Positions 33,541-45,932 of a stretch of DNA of 64,000 nt are shown one piece after another. Origin of the DNA: Gossypium raimondii. Its lineage: Eukaryota; Streptophyta; Magnoliopsida; Malvales; Malvaceae. The stretch covers positions 5,022,001 through 5,086,000 of the forward strand of contig NC_068565.1 of assembly GCF_025698545.1 (NCBI RefSeq), written 5' to 3'. How positions within the stretch are numbered: position 1 is the stretch's first letter; each line of letters begins with the position of its first letter. Below the pieces are notes generated by a model. That model was not told the origin of the DNA and ran no database searches. It saw only the letters and a program-made list of their open reading frames with translations. Made by a program: the position numbers and the translations under genes.

Positions 33541-35845
33541 TGTAATACCAATTATTTACCCGGGCCCACATAATAATTAAAACAGAAAAAATAAACAGTC
33601 CAATACTAGCAGGCCCAATAGCCAATTTTCAAACCCTAGCCAAGCAAAATTAATTTGCTGAAATCCTCAACCGGCCTCCCCTACACGCGCGCCGCTCCCA
33701 CATACAACAGCACCCACGTTCTCCTCCACATTGACTGGCCGCATACCTGCAATACAACAAACAAGGAGCAAATAGCGAAAAGAAAGGGATTCATAGCAAA
33801 ATGGAATGAAAGAAATATTTTTATATATCTATTTTCCTTTTCGCTTTGGCTATAAAAAGCCAATTAAAATCTGTATACCAGGGGAAAAAAAAAGAAATAG
33901 AGGATAATACTGAAAATTGAAAGAAAAACAGTGAAATAAAGTCGAAAGAGGTGAATCGCATCTTTGATTATTCATTATTTATTTTTGTTGTTTTTTTACT
34001 GCTTTTATATTGAACCAAGGGGAAAAATACTACCTTCGTGGTTACGCCGTGGGGATCCAAGTCTGCCACGCTTGAGTCGGGGTCGGAATCGGTGCCGGAA
34101 TTTGGACCGACCAAATCGCTTCAAACGGCGGCGCAAGGATGGGTTAAAAGAACCCTAGCAGAGCCACATTTTGTTTTTTTAAAAAGGAACCAAATGATTT
34201 TGTTTTTTCTTTTTTTTTTCAGTTTTGTTTCATTTATGCAGCACACATAGATGGCACCGCTTGGTTTGGGGGTCTGCACATATCAACCTTAAATGGTAGA
34301 ATTTGCAATAAGTCCTCCCCTTTGCGCCATGTTTATTAAGTCGATTATTTCTTTTAATTTGGCCCAAATGTTTTACCTTGTTTCAAATCGGTCCCCATTT
34401 GCGCGCATCGTTTTAGGGAGGCGGATTATTTCCATTAGGGCCCCCTCATATAATGCGTGCGTTGCCAATTGGTCCCTGTTCTATTTTAATTTCGTTTTTG
34501 GTTATTTTGTTTTTTTTTTTTGCAATTCGTTTTTTTTAATTTTTATTTTTAAATTTATTACTATATTATTTATTATCATTTATTACTATTTCTATATTCA
34601 TACATGCATTTTTTATATAGTATATATATATATATACATATTTCTTTATTTAATATTTTTAAGCTTTTATAAATACATGCATTCATACGTGTTAAAATTT
34701 TCTTTTTATATATAGTTTTTTTTGTTTTAGCTTTCATATACTTTATATTATATATGTATCCATAAGCATTTTTATTTTGTAAATATATGCATATCCACAT
34801 ACTTTTATATTATTTTATTCCCATAAATTTTTTTACATTCATATATACGTGCATACATACATATTTAAATTCTCATACACACATATTTTTTATATTTTAT
34901 AAATTTTGATTCCATAGTTTTTATAAACAAGTATATATATATATACATGTACATACACTTTTATTTTATAGTACATACGAATTTTCCTTATTCTAGCGCA
35001 TATGCATTTTGTAGAAATTATTATAAATTTTGTCTTTTATATGTACACTTATATATGTGTTTTAACATATGTGTACACATATTTGCAAGTTTACTTGTAT
35101 ATTGTACTTGTATATATATATTTGTAAATATTTAGTCATATATGTTTTAAATCAAAGCATTTGTATCATATTCTACATTACCTTTTTAACATACCTTTTT
35201 TGAAAATATGTTTTGGTTTTAACCATACATCAAAGTTATTTTCTTGCTTCAAAGGTTTTTTTTGAATAAAAGCAATATTCGAAGTTTGAGATTTTCGAGG
35301 GAAATTGAGCCCTAACGTATTGAGTTCGGATTTTCTTTGTTAATCTTAAATAACCGAGGATATTCTTTATTCAAAACGCATGAGTATAAAAATCATTTCT
35401 GGGAACTTAACTTGTTGTGTCCTAACGTATTGGGTGTGGCATGTTACTTTCTCAAAATGAAGATTTTCGCATAAAATTAAAGTGATATTCAAAGTTCGAG
35501 AATTATGAGGAATTGTACCCTAACGTATTGGGACTCGATTTATTTACATGACTTGAACAATTGATTATCCTTTTGCAAATTTTATCATCTGAGCTGATTT
35601 TAAAATCTTTTTAACTTTCGACACTAAGACATTAAATGATCAATTTGATACCGATTGTGGGTGTTACGAGGGTGCTAATCCTTCCTCGTGCGTAACTGAC
35701 TCACGAACTCGTTTTCTCAAAATTCGTAGACCAACATAATTTTTAAGGTGAGCCGATCACACCTTAATAAAAGATCGGTGGTGACTCCAGTTTTATTTTT
35801 AAAGTCGACAATTGAAATTTTTGCTTTCAAAAAACGGTTTCGACA
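33541..35845 (+). repeat. 3' LTR of the 24986 element
   Basis: 2305 bp, ending in TTTCGACA and followed by the target duplication CTCCT. TATA box (TATAAAAA) at 33851-33858. It now supplies the DNA immediately upstream of RLP-6, so any RLP-6 transcript would have to start in or after this LTR. Confidence 0.9.
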
Positions 35846-35952
35846 CTCCTTATTCCACTTTCATACCTTAAGCCTTCAACCCATAGCACATTTCCAAGTT
35901 CACCTCCTTAAAACTTTGTCTCCTGCCATCGCTTGCTTCAAATATTTTTAAA

Positions 35953-38932
35953 ATGGGAAAATTTATATGGTTGTGTCAAATCCGTAGTCTTCTCTTAGTG
36001 CTGTTCTTTCTTTCTGTTGTCGGTTGTTGTCTGGGCTTGTCTATCTCTTCTCTTAAGCCAACTCCTTTATGTCTACCAGAAGACGCCTCAGCCTTCCTCC
36101 AATTCAAGAACACCATGTCCATTGATTATTCTAGTTATGATTCCTCTTGCTATCCCAAAACAAGTTACTGGAATGAAAGCACCAATTGCTGTTCATGGAA
36201 AGGAGTCAATTGTGATAAGGCAAGTGGTCAAGTGTTTGGACTCGACCTTAGTTGCTCTTTGCTTGTTGGCTCTCTTTCTCCAAACACTAGCCCTTTCCGC
36301 CTTCAAGGACTCAAACGGCTCAACCTTGCTTCCAATGATTTCAATGCTTCTCCGATTCAGTCCGGGTTTAGTCAGTTATTAAGTTAATTTGATACATCTT
36401 GATCTTTTTGATTCTTCTTTCTCCGGTTCAGTTCCATCGGATATTTCTTTGCCAGCAAAACTGATTTCACTTGATCTTTCTCAAAATAACCATTTGAAAT
36501 TTGATAGCCATAGTTTGGCCATGCTTACACGCAACTTATCTAAATTACAAAACCTTTTTCTTAACAGTGTAAATATGTTTGATGTTGTGCCTACTTCCTT
36601 CAACAACTTGCCTTCGTCTTTAAAGCGTTTGCGTCTCGAGTTTTGTGATTTAAAGGGGGAATTCCCTAGTGAAATATTCCAGCTAGCGTACCTTGAGCAT
36701 GTTGATCTAAGTTGGAACTCTTTAACAGGTTATCTCCCTAAGTCCAATTGGAGCAGTACCCTCAAGTACTTTAAACTTTACAATAATCACTTTGGAGGGT
36801 CCATTCCTGCGTCCATTGGAAACCTCACAAAAATCACCTTTCTAGATTTATCCCTCAATGAATTCGAAGGTCAGCTTCCCTCAATTCTGTTCATCCTTAA
36901 ACAGCTTCCCTCAGCTTCCCTCCCAACTCATGTAACAGGGCTTCAGAATTTGAATGAGTTCTTTCTAAATGATAACTCGTTAACCGGAGGAATTACATCT
37001 TGGCCTTTTACTTTGCCATCTCTAAAATATTTAGACCTTAGTAATAACAGTCTAACCGGTCCAATTGACAAGATTCAAAAGCCTAATTCAGTTCAAGAGG
37101 TTTATTTGGCATATAATCACATGCATGGGGAAATACAAAGTTCGTTCTTCAATCTTGCAAATCTGATCGAACTTGATCTTTCATCAAATAACTTTAGTGG
37201 TCTCATAAAGTCAGATATGCTTTTAAAGTTGAAGAACCTTGAAACACTCGTTCTTTCGTCAAATAATTTTAATGGTGCCATCAAGTTAGATGTGCTTTCA
37301 AAGCTGAAGAATCTTTCAATGCTTGAGCTTTCACATAACAAGTTGCTATCATTGAGTAGTGACGATGGTGTTAACTCCACTTTTCAAAAGCTCGAGACTT
37401 TATACTTCTCTTCTTGCAATGTACAACAATTTCCGAATATCTTGAGATCAGCCAAAAGCTTGCGTTATCTTGATCTTTCTAATAATGCAATTAAGGGTTC
37501 AATTTTCAAATGGGAATCAGAAGGTTGGGAACAATTGTCCTAGTTAAATCTTTCCCACAATTTACTGATGAGTTTAAAGCAATTTCCAGGGGAGAATTTT
37601 CATATCCTGGATCTTCGTTCTAACCTACTCCAGGGTCCCCTTCTAGCTCCACTACCACCTTCATTGGAAGAATTCTGGATTTCAAATAACAATTTTACAG
37701 GAGAAATCCCTCCTCCTATTTGTAATTTGACTTTCCCTCAGATTCTTGATTTATCTAGAAATTACTTGGGTGGAATAATTCTGAAATGTCTTGGAAGTTC
37801 GAGTTATGGTTCCAGAATCATCAACCTACAAAAGAATATCTTTAAAGGAAAAATCCCTGATTTTTGTGCTGATTACAATGGTTTGATAAATCTTGCCCTT
37901 AATGACAACCAGCTGGAAGGGCCATTGCCACGATCCTTGATCAATTGTACCTTTTTAAAGTTTTTAAATTTGGCAAATAACAAGTTAAATGATACTTTTC
38001 CCCGTTGGTTGGGTGCACTTCCAGCTCTGCAAGTTTTAATCCTACGATTCAACAGGTTTCATGGTCTCTTGAACATTTCCGGAGATATTAGACCATCCTT
38101 TTCATCATTGCAAATTGTTGATCTCTCTGGGAATGAATTTAATGGAGTCTTACCTACAACTTTCTTCCAAAATCTAAATTCTCTGAAGCATGCAAGAAAC
38201 CTAAGTGAACTAGTACAAGAATCCGATAAGGAAGGACTGACTCCGCTTTACGCATTACATTTCTATGATCAAGTTTCGGTCAATGTAACATGGAAAAAGT
38301 CAGAAATGGAGTTGGAGTATATAAGAACGTTACCCATTTTCACTGCCATTGATTTTTCAAATAATAGATTCTCTGGAAAAATCCCGGAGGCAATTGGAGA
38401 GCTTCGTACACTTGAGGTGCTCAACCTGTCTCACAACAGCTTCACCGGTAATATTCCACCATCGTTGGGGAACTTAGTAGAACTTGAATCATTAGATCTT
38501 TCATCAAATAACCTCAGTGGCGAGATTCCTTTTCAAATGACAAAATTGACGTTTCTCGAAGTGTTAACTTTTTCACACAACAATCTTGTGGGACCCATCC
38601 CCCATGGAAACCAATTCAACACTTTTGAGAATGATTCCTATTACGGTAACTTGGGATTATGTGGCTTCCCCTTGACAAAGCAATGCGGCAATGGTGAGGG
38701 ATCGAAACCACCTGCACCGAAGCGTAAGGAAGCTAAAGGTTCTCCAGTAGCCTTTATATGGAAACTTGTGATGATGGGATACGGATGTGGAGTAGTGCTA
38801 GGATTGAGCACTGGCTACCTTGTGTTCACCACTGGAAGGCCATGGTGGTTTGTAAGAATGGTTGAGAGATATTGGAAACCGAATGTTACAAGATGGATTT
38901 GCAGAATTAGAGGAAAAAGAAACAAGCACTGA
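35953..38932 (+). pseudogene. RLP-6: full-length RLP pseudogene (frameshift plus nonsense codon)
   Basis: Shares the signal peptide and cap of RLP-4, then continues through LRRs to the complete C-terminus: island (YDQVSVNVTWKKSEMELEY), GNLGLCGFPLTKQCG cap, GYGCGVVLGLSTGYLVF helix and a tail ending in RGKRNKH. Compared with RLP-4 it has a 4-bp insertion (TAAT) at 36385-36388 that creates a TAA stop and shifts the frame. It also has an in-frame TAG at 37541-37543 where RLP-3 has an Ile codon (GWEQLI). Near 36905 an in-frame loss removes about half an LRR. The promoter is split by the retrotransposon. The last 454 codons remain open. Broken at three levels, it is very probably non-functional. 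Confidence 0.87.
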
Positions 38933-39780
38933 ACCCAAATTCCAAGATACGTTTTGACCATCTATTAGTTTTTTTTTTTTTTTTCTGATTTTGTAGTTTA
39001 CAGACAAGCCTTATTCTTTCTTTTTGTCATATGTAGTGGTTCGAGATCAGGAAGATGCAGCCTTGCTACTGTATGTTTTGGCCAGAAATAGCATGTTTTT
39101 GGAGTTCATTTTCGTGTCCAGTGATTTGAAGAAAGGATTCAAGGTGGACTTGGAGGATAACTTGCATTCCTTCTTGTTCAATTTGATCATACGAGTGTTT
39201 GCATTTGTAAATTAGTATTTTTGGGCTATGTTAGGTTTATGAGACGTTGTATGCTGTTTTAGTTTTTAGTTTTTTCTTTTCCTTTTTTCGTCAAATCTAT
39301 GGCTTTGGTGTGTTTGCCTGGAGTTGTTTGAATTTAAACAATGTTCAATGTTCAAAGGAAATGTTGTATTTGCCCTTTGATATTATTGTCTTTGATATTT
39401 TCTTAAATAGATAACCTATAAAGAAGAATTTGTTAGCAGGCACAAAAATGATAATGTAATTTATTTTAATAAATGAACTTATTTTATTTTTATATATAAT
39501 TAGTCTTCTTTCCATTTTGCATGGTTATAGTTATTAAAAAAAAAAAGTAGGACTTTTCAATTGGTTGTACTAAGCCATTGCATCTAAATATTTCTAGGCC
39601 CCCTAATAAAAGTTGGGAAAATCATCTTTTTTTTCAATTTTTTTAGAGAAAATACCGAAACACCTCTTGAATTAAAAATAAAACAAAACATATTAAACTC
39701 ATACACATGTGTTCGTCTGCACATCCTTAAAGGGCAAGTAGAATTGAAAAGACTTCGTACGTATGTCCCTTAGAAATTTA
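38933..39780. other. RLP-6 3' region and AT-rich DNA
   Basis: 3'UTR-like. An acceptor-like CATATGTAG near 39037 suggests the same 3'UTR intron as in the other copies. Beyond 39215 it is AT-rich without a gene. Confidence 0.45.
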
Positions 39781-40860
39781 TGAATAAAGAAAAGAACAGG
39801 AAAGTGAAGATCATGTAATTAAAGTGACGGTTGAGACAAATCATAACTTAATCTGTTAAAAGTCATTGGTCAAGGTATCAATTTGGCGAATTCCACAACT
39901 TTTATACAATTTTATTTTAGTACTAAAACTAAAAAGTTTGTAATATGAGTATTGATGTTATATATTTTATCATTTTAATCACTTATTATTAATTTGTCAT
40001 TACATAGAATTATTTTAGTCATCCAACTTAAATAAAATTTCATTTTAGTCACTTATTTTATATTTTTAATTTTTATATATTTTTTAAGAATTAACTTATG
40101 TCGGGTTAGCAAAATCATTTTATCTTTTTCATTTCTTTTATTTTTAATTTTAGAATTAATTTCAATTTTTTCTCAATAAAAGGAAGGGAAAAACTTAAGA
40201 TTTTGCAGAGAATTATTTGGATTCTAATAGGAAGAACTTGAGTTTTTAGTGGAAAAATCAATTTATTTTTTCATTTTCATTTTTAAAATTAGTTTTAGGT
40301 TTTTCAATAAGAAGGAAATATTTGGGGTTTTGTAGGAAATTACTTTGAATTTTTATAAGAAATTTTTGAATTTTTAGAGGAAAAATTATTTTATCTTTTA
40401 ATTTCTTTTACTTTATCGTTTTAGAATTAAATTAAAATGAAATGAATTATGATTTTTCGATAAATGGACAAAAGTTGTGGTTATAATATATAGGTTGCCA
40501 TTCTTTTGTTTTAAAGAGTACTAGCACTCTTAGTACTCTTTTTTTTTTACCTCTTTTTTTCCCAATATAGTGTGAATGCTTAGAAATTGTAATAAGAAAT
40601 TACAGATGCCAACACCAAAGGGTTGAAGTTTGGTCGGAAGAAAGACCACTAGTATTGCAATTACTATCTTTGTTTCATATTATTTGAAATGACTTAAATG
40701 TTACGTATATCTCTCACTCTCAAAATAGAAATTACATCATAGCACACTTGGTCATATTTTTAATTAAGATTTGACTGGCATTTTTTTTTTTTTACAAAGT
40801 CAAGGTACATCCTAGCACACTCGTTCACACTAGCCATGTTTTTCTTTTTCTTTAAAAAAA
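39780..40860. repeat. RLP upstream-type module without a gene (copy A)
   Basis: Similar to 59840-60617 plus 61782-62090 and partly to 1310-1440. Shared phrases include CTTAGAAATTTATGAATAAA, TTTTAGTCATC, TGTGAATGCTTAGAAAT, GAAGAAAGACCA and AAATTACATCATAGCACACT. It has no R1 insertion, so it represents the empty site (GTGGTTATAATATATA near 40470). No coding region follows. Confidence 0.65.
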
Positions 40861-41529
40861 TTATTTTAATCAAATTATATTTATTTTTATGATAAATATT
40901 ATATTATGTTTTTATTTTCTAAATTTGAACTTTAAATATACTTTTAAGGGTAAATAAAAAATATTATTTAAATTAAATTTTCTATGAAAACTTTAACTTT
41001 AAAACTAAATATAAAAATTAATGAATTTAGTTTTAGAATTTAAAATAATAAATTAATAACACAATTAAAATACAAAAGTTAAAACTCAAGTTGTCGTAAA
41101 TATTAAAGTAAAAATTAAAATTTAGAATCAAAACTAAAATAAATAATACATATGAGAAACTTGTATGGCTTCTTCCATCTGTATTGTGCGTTTTGGAACA
41201 ACTTCCTAATTACATTTCAAAATGTCAATGAGTAGGCATGAGTCAGTACAACTTTAGACAACCTTAAATAGTTTTATGTATTACGAAATCTACACAAGTG
41301 AGGAAAATTGCACTAGTTTAAAAAAGTAGACCAAAATGCATAATATGAGGATGAACTTGCTTGGAAGTTTTCTCATCTACATGTTTTCATGTTTTCTCTG
41401 GGAAAATTAGCAGAAAGGCTGGTTAATTTTTCCAAGGGTAAGTGTTGGAAATGCCTTGATAATGGATAAAAATTAGGTTGCATGAAGCTCATCCATGAGA
41501 AAATATTCCTAGCAAACGATGGCAAGAAA
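40861..41529. other. AT-rich intergenic DNA
   Basis: No supported ORF. The left end of the captured-exon segment must lie here or slightly further on, but no CACTACACC-type terminus is visible. Confidence 0.4.
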
Positions 41530-41885
41530 AAGGCACCTATTGTTCTTGCTCCCATCCTCCTAATCTCTCCCCAGGGTCATAGTTTGTGAACACCCGAAAC
41601 TCATTTCCAAGTTTGCTTGAGTGTCGTGGCCGAAAATTGCATGCACGCAAACCCAAAAGCTCTGCAGCTCTATCCCTCTGCACCTCTCCTGCAAGTCAAT
41701 CTCTTAGCAATCAATAATACCAAACCACGAGAAAGGATGCAGATTAATTGAGACAGAATCTTGCAAAATCTAATCGTAAGTATATTTCATGTTCTTGTGG
41801 GGAAAAAATTATCTCCCTGCAGAGTAGCAACTATAAACCTATAGTTGGAAAAATGTAAAACATGAGGATTGGAGAAAATACTCAC

Positions 41886-42306
41886 CACAGCAATAATGAT
41901 GAAGAGATCTTCCTAGTGTTTTTCATCTACTAGTTGAACTGCAAGACTATCACTTCCATCATCCTCCTAGAGGTATTAAAAAAGAAGAAAATATAAGAAT
42001 TGGTTACTCAAAGGTACTACCCTTCCTGATGAAAGATGAACTGTTAAATACATGCAGAAATGAACCGCTCAACACATACAGAAAGAACTTACTTTTCCCA
42101 TAATCCACTTAACGAATCCACCAAACAAACTCCGACAAGCACTACCTGAACCTTGCCTACAAAATATTTTTAAAAAATCAATAAATCATCAATTGAATTA
42201 CAACTAAAATTCTTGCATCTCTATAAGTAAAAAAGGCCATACCTAGCTATAGCAGAAAGTTGACTCTCATCTTCACTGACATTCATAAGCTTTGCAAGTG
42301 CAAAAA
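41886..42306 (-). pseudogene. Captured fragment of mevalonate diphosphate decarboxylase (MVD), three exons
   Basis: Minus-strand exons 42306-42243 (64 nt), 42156-42093 (64 nt) and 41966-41886 (81 nt), joined by GT-AG introns with consistent phases. They read ALAKLMNVSEDESQLSA, then [17 protein letters not shown], then EDDGSDSLAVQLVDEKH, stop, EDLFIIIAV. This matches the centre of MVD, the ATP-dependent last step of the mevalonate pathway to isopentenyl diphosphate, including the GSGSACRS substrate loop. The stop (41913-41915) replaces a Trp that I recall as conserved in plant MVD. The protein's start and end are missing. MOB1 and MLO fragments lie upstream in the same orientation. A further open piece (41709-41530, minus) downstream was not recognised. 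Confidence 0.85.
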
Positions 42307-43248
42307 CTGCATCAAACCCAAAACCATTAGTCCTATAAACTGTATTAAACAACAAAGTAAAAAAAAGAAAAGAAGGTTAAAGGGTCTGCACAAGGCTAGC
42401 TGAATTTATTCCACTGCTTAGCATGGTTTATATTAACTTCATTGATCAGATTCAAAGAACAACATATAATCTGTAACTAACTGAATTTATTTCTTAAACA
42501 CGGAAAGCTACAAACTGATATATGGTCGATATAAAACTCACCATTAGGAACCGATAACGAGACCTTCCCGAGCGATGTTTGTTGTCACACGAAGCACTGC
42601 TTTACAAGAAAAATATTTAAATATCAATACAAATACATAAACTCTTCTTTACAAGAAAAATATTCTAAGCTATCAATACGAAAAACATATTTAGTAAGTT
42701 TGAAAATTTCATAATTAAAGCAAAAGATATTTAAATATCAAAAATATAATAGTTTTAGCTTTAACATATTTGATGTCTTTCTACTGACATCTAAAATATG
42801 GCAAAAATCAAATTATTACAAAAGACAAAGGCAAATCATAATAATAATAAAATAATAAACATCATCTCATCATAACCTAGGACTATCAAATCAAAGAAAA
42901 CATGATATAAAGTCAAACTCTTATCCCACTAATCAGCCAAGATTAAATGATATATTTTGACATCAAAATTCAAAAAAAAAAAAAAGGCAGATATATATAA
43001 CTTTAACAAAAATAAATTAATACAGTATCATCTAGCTCAAAGAGATAAAGAGCCTAAATTCAAGTTGAGGGAGTTTCGATTTATCTAGATCCTTAGAGAC
43101 TGAACACATGCATTGTTTGAGAGAAAAGGTTTCAATACCATCAATGGATCCAAACACGACAGAGGTCATGAGGGAAAACAATAATATTTAGGAATTGTAC
43201 GCCTAATTTATTGAAAAGGGCAAAAAGAATCTAGTTTATATCTCTTAC

Positions 43249-43342
43249 TTAGGTCCTGCAGTCATTGTAGGGCAATTCTCAAGAGTACAAAACTTAGTGA
43301 GGGTACCATAGAGCAGATTCACCTGATTGAAGAAATCCACAG
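43249..43342 (-). pseudogene. Captured exon of MOB1 (Mob kinase activator-like)
   Basis: A single exon with a TTTTTCAG acceptor and GTAAGA donor, 94 nt, reading [19 protein letters not shown] then [12 protein letters not shown]. This is the plant MOB1 region holding the Cys residues of the zinc site. MOB1 is a co-activator of NDR/LATS-type kinases in growth and division control. Only this exon of the gene is seen. It lies between the MLO and MVD pieces, same strand. Confidence 0.85.
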
Positions 43343-43934
43343 CTGAAAAAGATCCAACAATTATGCTTTAGCAATGAGCTTCAAAGAACAATCGGTAGTA
43401 ATCTAGAACTAGGGAAGAAAGTACTAAAACATTCTATGAAAAATAAACTAATGAATGGAATACAAGTAAATTAGTTGTTATGAAAGTAATGACAGCAAGG
43501 CCATGCTAAAGTAGAAAATACATGGATAAATTATATCCACAGTTTTTTTTTTTTTTTTTGCAAAAATAAACATTTATTCAAACTGTTCAATATGTTCATG
43601 GTAGCAAGATCTTATCGTAAATTCATACTGAAATTTGATGAAAAATGACTTATTAGATAAGGTGATCAAACAATTGCATATGAAACACATGTACAAATTT
43701 GCATATCAAACAATTTGCTCATAATCCCAAACCAGAAATACATGTACAAATAAATCAAACATGCTATTGTACTTACAATTAAGGGAATAAAAGGTAGCCA
43801 TAAATATGAATACCATCATGTTGATGAAGAGCAAATTGATCATTAATCATTAGTAAGCTCAAAAATATCCATCACTATGTTCATATGATGACACTATTGA
43901 ACTCAATTCTTTATGAATATGATGAGATACTTAC

Positions 43935-44332
43935 CATGTGTATAGGCAAGCAAGAACAAGACAGCAATGAACCAGATGATTGGACTGCAAACACAATCAT
44001 TAACTTAGCATCGTAAAGTTTTAACTAATAAAATTGAAGAACTCTTGGTTAGCTTGAGACTACCAACCTGATCCCTACAACAACTTTAAAATCATTCTCT
44101 AATGATCTCTTGATGTATTTCTGGAAATCGAATTTTGTTTCGTTTTCAGGTGCCAAATGTGCCTGAAAGTATTGCAGATTGAAGTTTCAATTAGAAACAA
44201 GAAAATAGGAAAAATAAAATAGCATAAAACTCCATAGAAATCCATGGCTTAGCTTACCATGATAAATCCATGCCTCAATGTCAGGTAATCAACCTTTGTG
44301 ACTGACCCAAAGAATTGTCTAAAGAAACAGAC
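43935..44332 (-). pseudogene. Captured fragment of an MLO family gene, three exons
   Basis: Minus-strand exons 44332-44258 (75 nt), 44162-44068 (95 nt) and 43984-43935 (50 nt) with GT-AG introns and matching phases. They read VCFFRQFFGSVTKVDYLTLR..., then [17 protein letters not shown]..., then PIIWFIAVLFLLAYTHG. This is the loop and following membrane helix in the middle of MLO, a seven-helix plasma-membrane protein that in several plants conditions powdery-mildew susceptibility. The rest of the gene is absent. Splice sites and reading frame are intact within the fragment. Confidence 0.88.
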
Positions 44333-44339
44333 CTATAAA

Positions 44340-45160
44340 TAAAGAATCGAATCAGAATTCATAACCATAAAATGTCACCTAAAGAAAAAGAATCCTATGC
44401 TATAAATTCAATGGTTGCTGGACTTCTTTTACAGAAGGGACTCGGATTTTTCATTTTTCTTGAAATACTCAAGTTTTTTCGTAGAAGTCGGGCCCTCCAA
44501 TTATATGAAAAAAAGTTCAAATGTTCATCTGATTGTACTTACAATCCAAAGAGTTAAGGTAGAACGGCTCCAAAAGCTCAGATGCCTAAACCTGAAAACT
44601 AATAATCATAAAGTAAACCAATTGAATTAGAAGTAAAAAAAAAAAAAAAACATAGTTCTAAAACTAAAAATAGAAATGAAAAGGCAAAAGACAAAGAGAA
44701 AGACAGAAATGAAAACGCAAACACAAGTAAAGATTCATACCTGAAATCAGTTTTCGACAAAGCAACCAAAAAGAAACAGACAGACCCACAACAATAGATT
44801 TCAAACAAAGAGTGAAACTGTGAGTTTTGTAATAGAAAGCTTAGGGATTATCCCTCACGAAAGTAGACAAATAAAAAACCAAAAAGAAACAGACAGGCCG
44901 ACAACAATAGATTTCAAACAAATATCGAAAACAGGGGATTTCATTATCACCAAAAAAAAAAAGAAACGGCAGACAAAATCTTTGGGTTTCTCCCTCTCAC
45001 GAAAAAGAATGAGGGGAAATATTGAAATGAAACCGAGAGAGAGAGAGAGATAATGAGAAGGAAGCGGGATATGAAAAGTCTAAAGAAAACGGGAGTGAAG
45101 AAAAGTCTGAAGATTAGGGATTTCAGGGGGTGAAATTGGGGTAAAATGGCGGGATTTTAT
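44340..45160 (-). promoter_or_regulatory. Possible promoter/5'UTR of the captured-exon unit
   Basis: Read on the minus strand this has a CT-microsatellite leader (plus-strand GA run at 45039-45050) and a donor-like TTCAGGTATGAATC near 44740. A ~45-bp phrase (plus strand AACAGACAG..., ACAACAATAGATTTCAAAC) is duplicated at 44773-44810 and 44888-44925. It could be a captured gene 5' end that drives transcription into the MLO, MOB1 and MVD exons. No transcript evidence is available. Confidence 0.4.
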
Positions 45161-45164
45161 AAAA

Positions 45165-45606
45165 TTAAATGATTTTTGCGGCGTTTTCTAAAAAAAACGC
45201 CGCTATTGTCAAATTGAACAAAAATTATTTCATTTGTATTTTAATTAATATAAATAAATAAAATATTTTTAGCGGTGCTTTTTCAAAAACGCCGCTAAAG
45301 ACCCCAACATTAGCGGCGCTTTCTCAAAAACGCCGTTAAAGACACCAGTATTAGCGGCGCTTTTCCAAAGACACCGCTAAAAACCCCAGCATTAGCGGCG
45401 CTTTTACGAAAACGCCACTAAATCCCCCAAAGGTAAGAAAACGACGCCGTTAGGCTTTGGTTTTTTGCGGCGTTTTTTTTAAAAACGCCGCTAATGCTTA
45501 TTTTTAGCGGCGTTTTTTGAAAAACGCCGCTAATGCTCGATTTTTACCGGCATTTTTTATCCAAACGCCGCTAAAAGTGCCGCTAAAAGTCTGTTTTGGT
45601 GTAGTG
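45165..45606. mobile_element. CACTA transposon end: subterminal repeats plus right terminus
   Basis: Many copies of TTAGCGGCGCTTTT and AAAACGCCGCTAA in both orientations end in GTTTTGGTGTAGTG (45593-45606), the reverse complement of a CACTACACCAAAAC terminus. Such clustered inverted short motifs next to the terminus are the transposase-binding subterminal regions of CACTA elements. The matching left end (CACTACACC...) was not found between 40 and 45 kb. The 3-bp target copy would be CAC on the right. Confidence 0.8.
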
Positions 45607-45932
45607 CACTGTTCGGGAGTTTTTCATTCTATGGTTTTTTAGGAATATTTTATGCCTTTTTGTATGACGATACTCTGTTTCTATAATATATCCCTTTTGT
45701 ATTCGGAATAATTTATATTTTTACGAGCCAACGCCATTAAGACTTTGGTATGCACCCATTTTTCCCATCATCTAAATTCAAAAATTTTCGTCTGATCACA
45801 AAGTTCCATTTCTTGTTTCTGCCTGCTGCTTTTTTCAACTTGTTCACGATCCTACGTTATTAAATTTTTTAGTACGTAAATAGAAAATACTATAAACCAA
45901 AATAATTAAAATAGTTTGGAAGTACGTCATAC

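Larger units (their letters stand above)
24986..35845 (+). mobile_element. LTR retrotransposon (Gypsy, Tat/Ogre-like), 10.86 kb, complete ends, defective interior
   Basis: The 5' LTR is 24986-27313, the interior 27314-33540 and the 3' LTR 33541-35845. The target duplication CTCCT lies at 24981-24985 and 35846-35850, and LTRs run TG...CA. The primer site TTGGCGACTCCACTGGGG (from 27316) fits the 3' end of tRNA-Arg, as in Tat/Ogre elements. A polypurine tract AAAGAGGGGCAAC ends just before the 3' LTR. The interior holds a broken gag, a short piece before the reverse transcriptase and a piece of late integrase, so RT and RNase H are essentially gone. It cannot move alone. The two LTRs are nearly the same by eye (a few differences per 100 bp in the first part, fewer elsewhere), which suggests a rather recent insertion. 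Confidence 0.92.

Noticed and set aside
35953..38932. Reading RLP-6 as a functional intron-containing gene that skips the frameshift and the stop
   Set aside because: No convincing GT-AG pair surrounds 36385 or 37541, and close paralogues are intronless there.
41530..41709. Minus-strand open segment after the MVD fragment (reads RAAELLGLRACNFRPRHSS)
   Set aside because: It has a good acceptor (TTGACTTGCAG) and may be a fourth captured exon, but I do not recognise the protein, so no product is claimed.
45165..45600. Regular short repeats that could suggest a CRISPR array
   Set aside because: Motifs are palindromic, overlapping and irregularly spaced next to a CACTA terminus in a plant genome.
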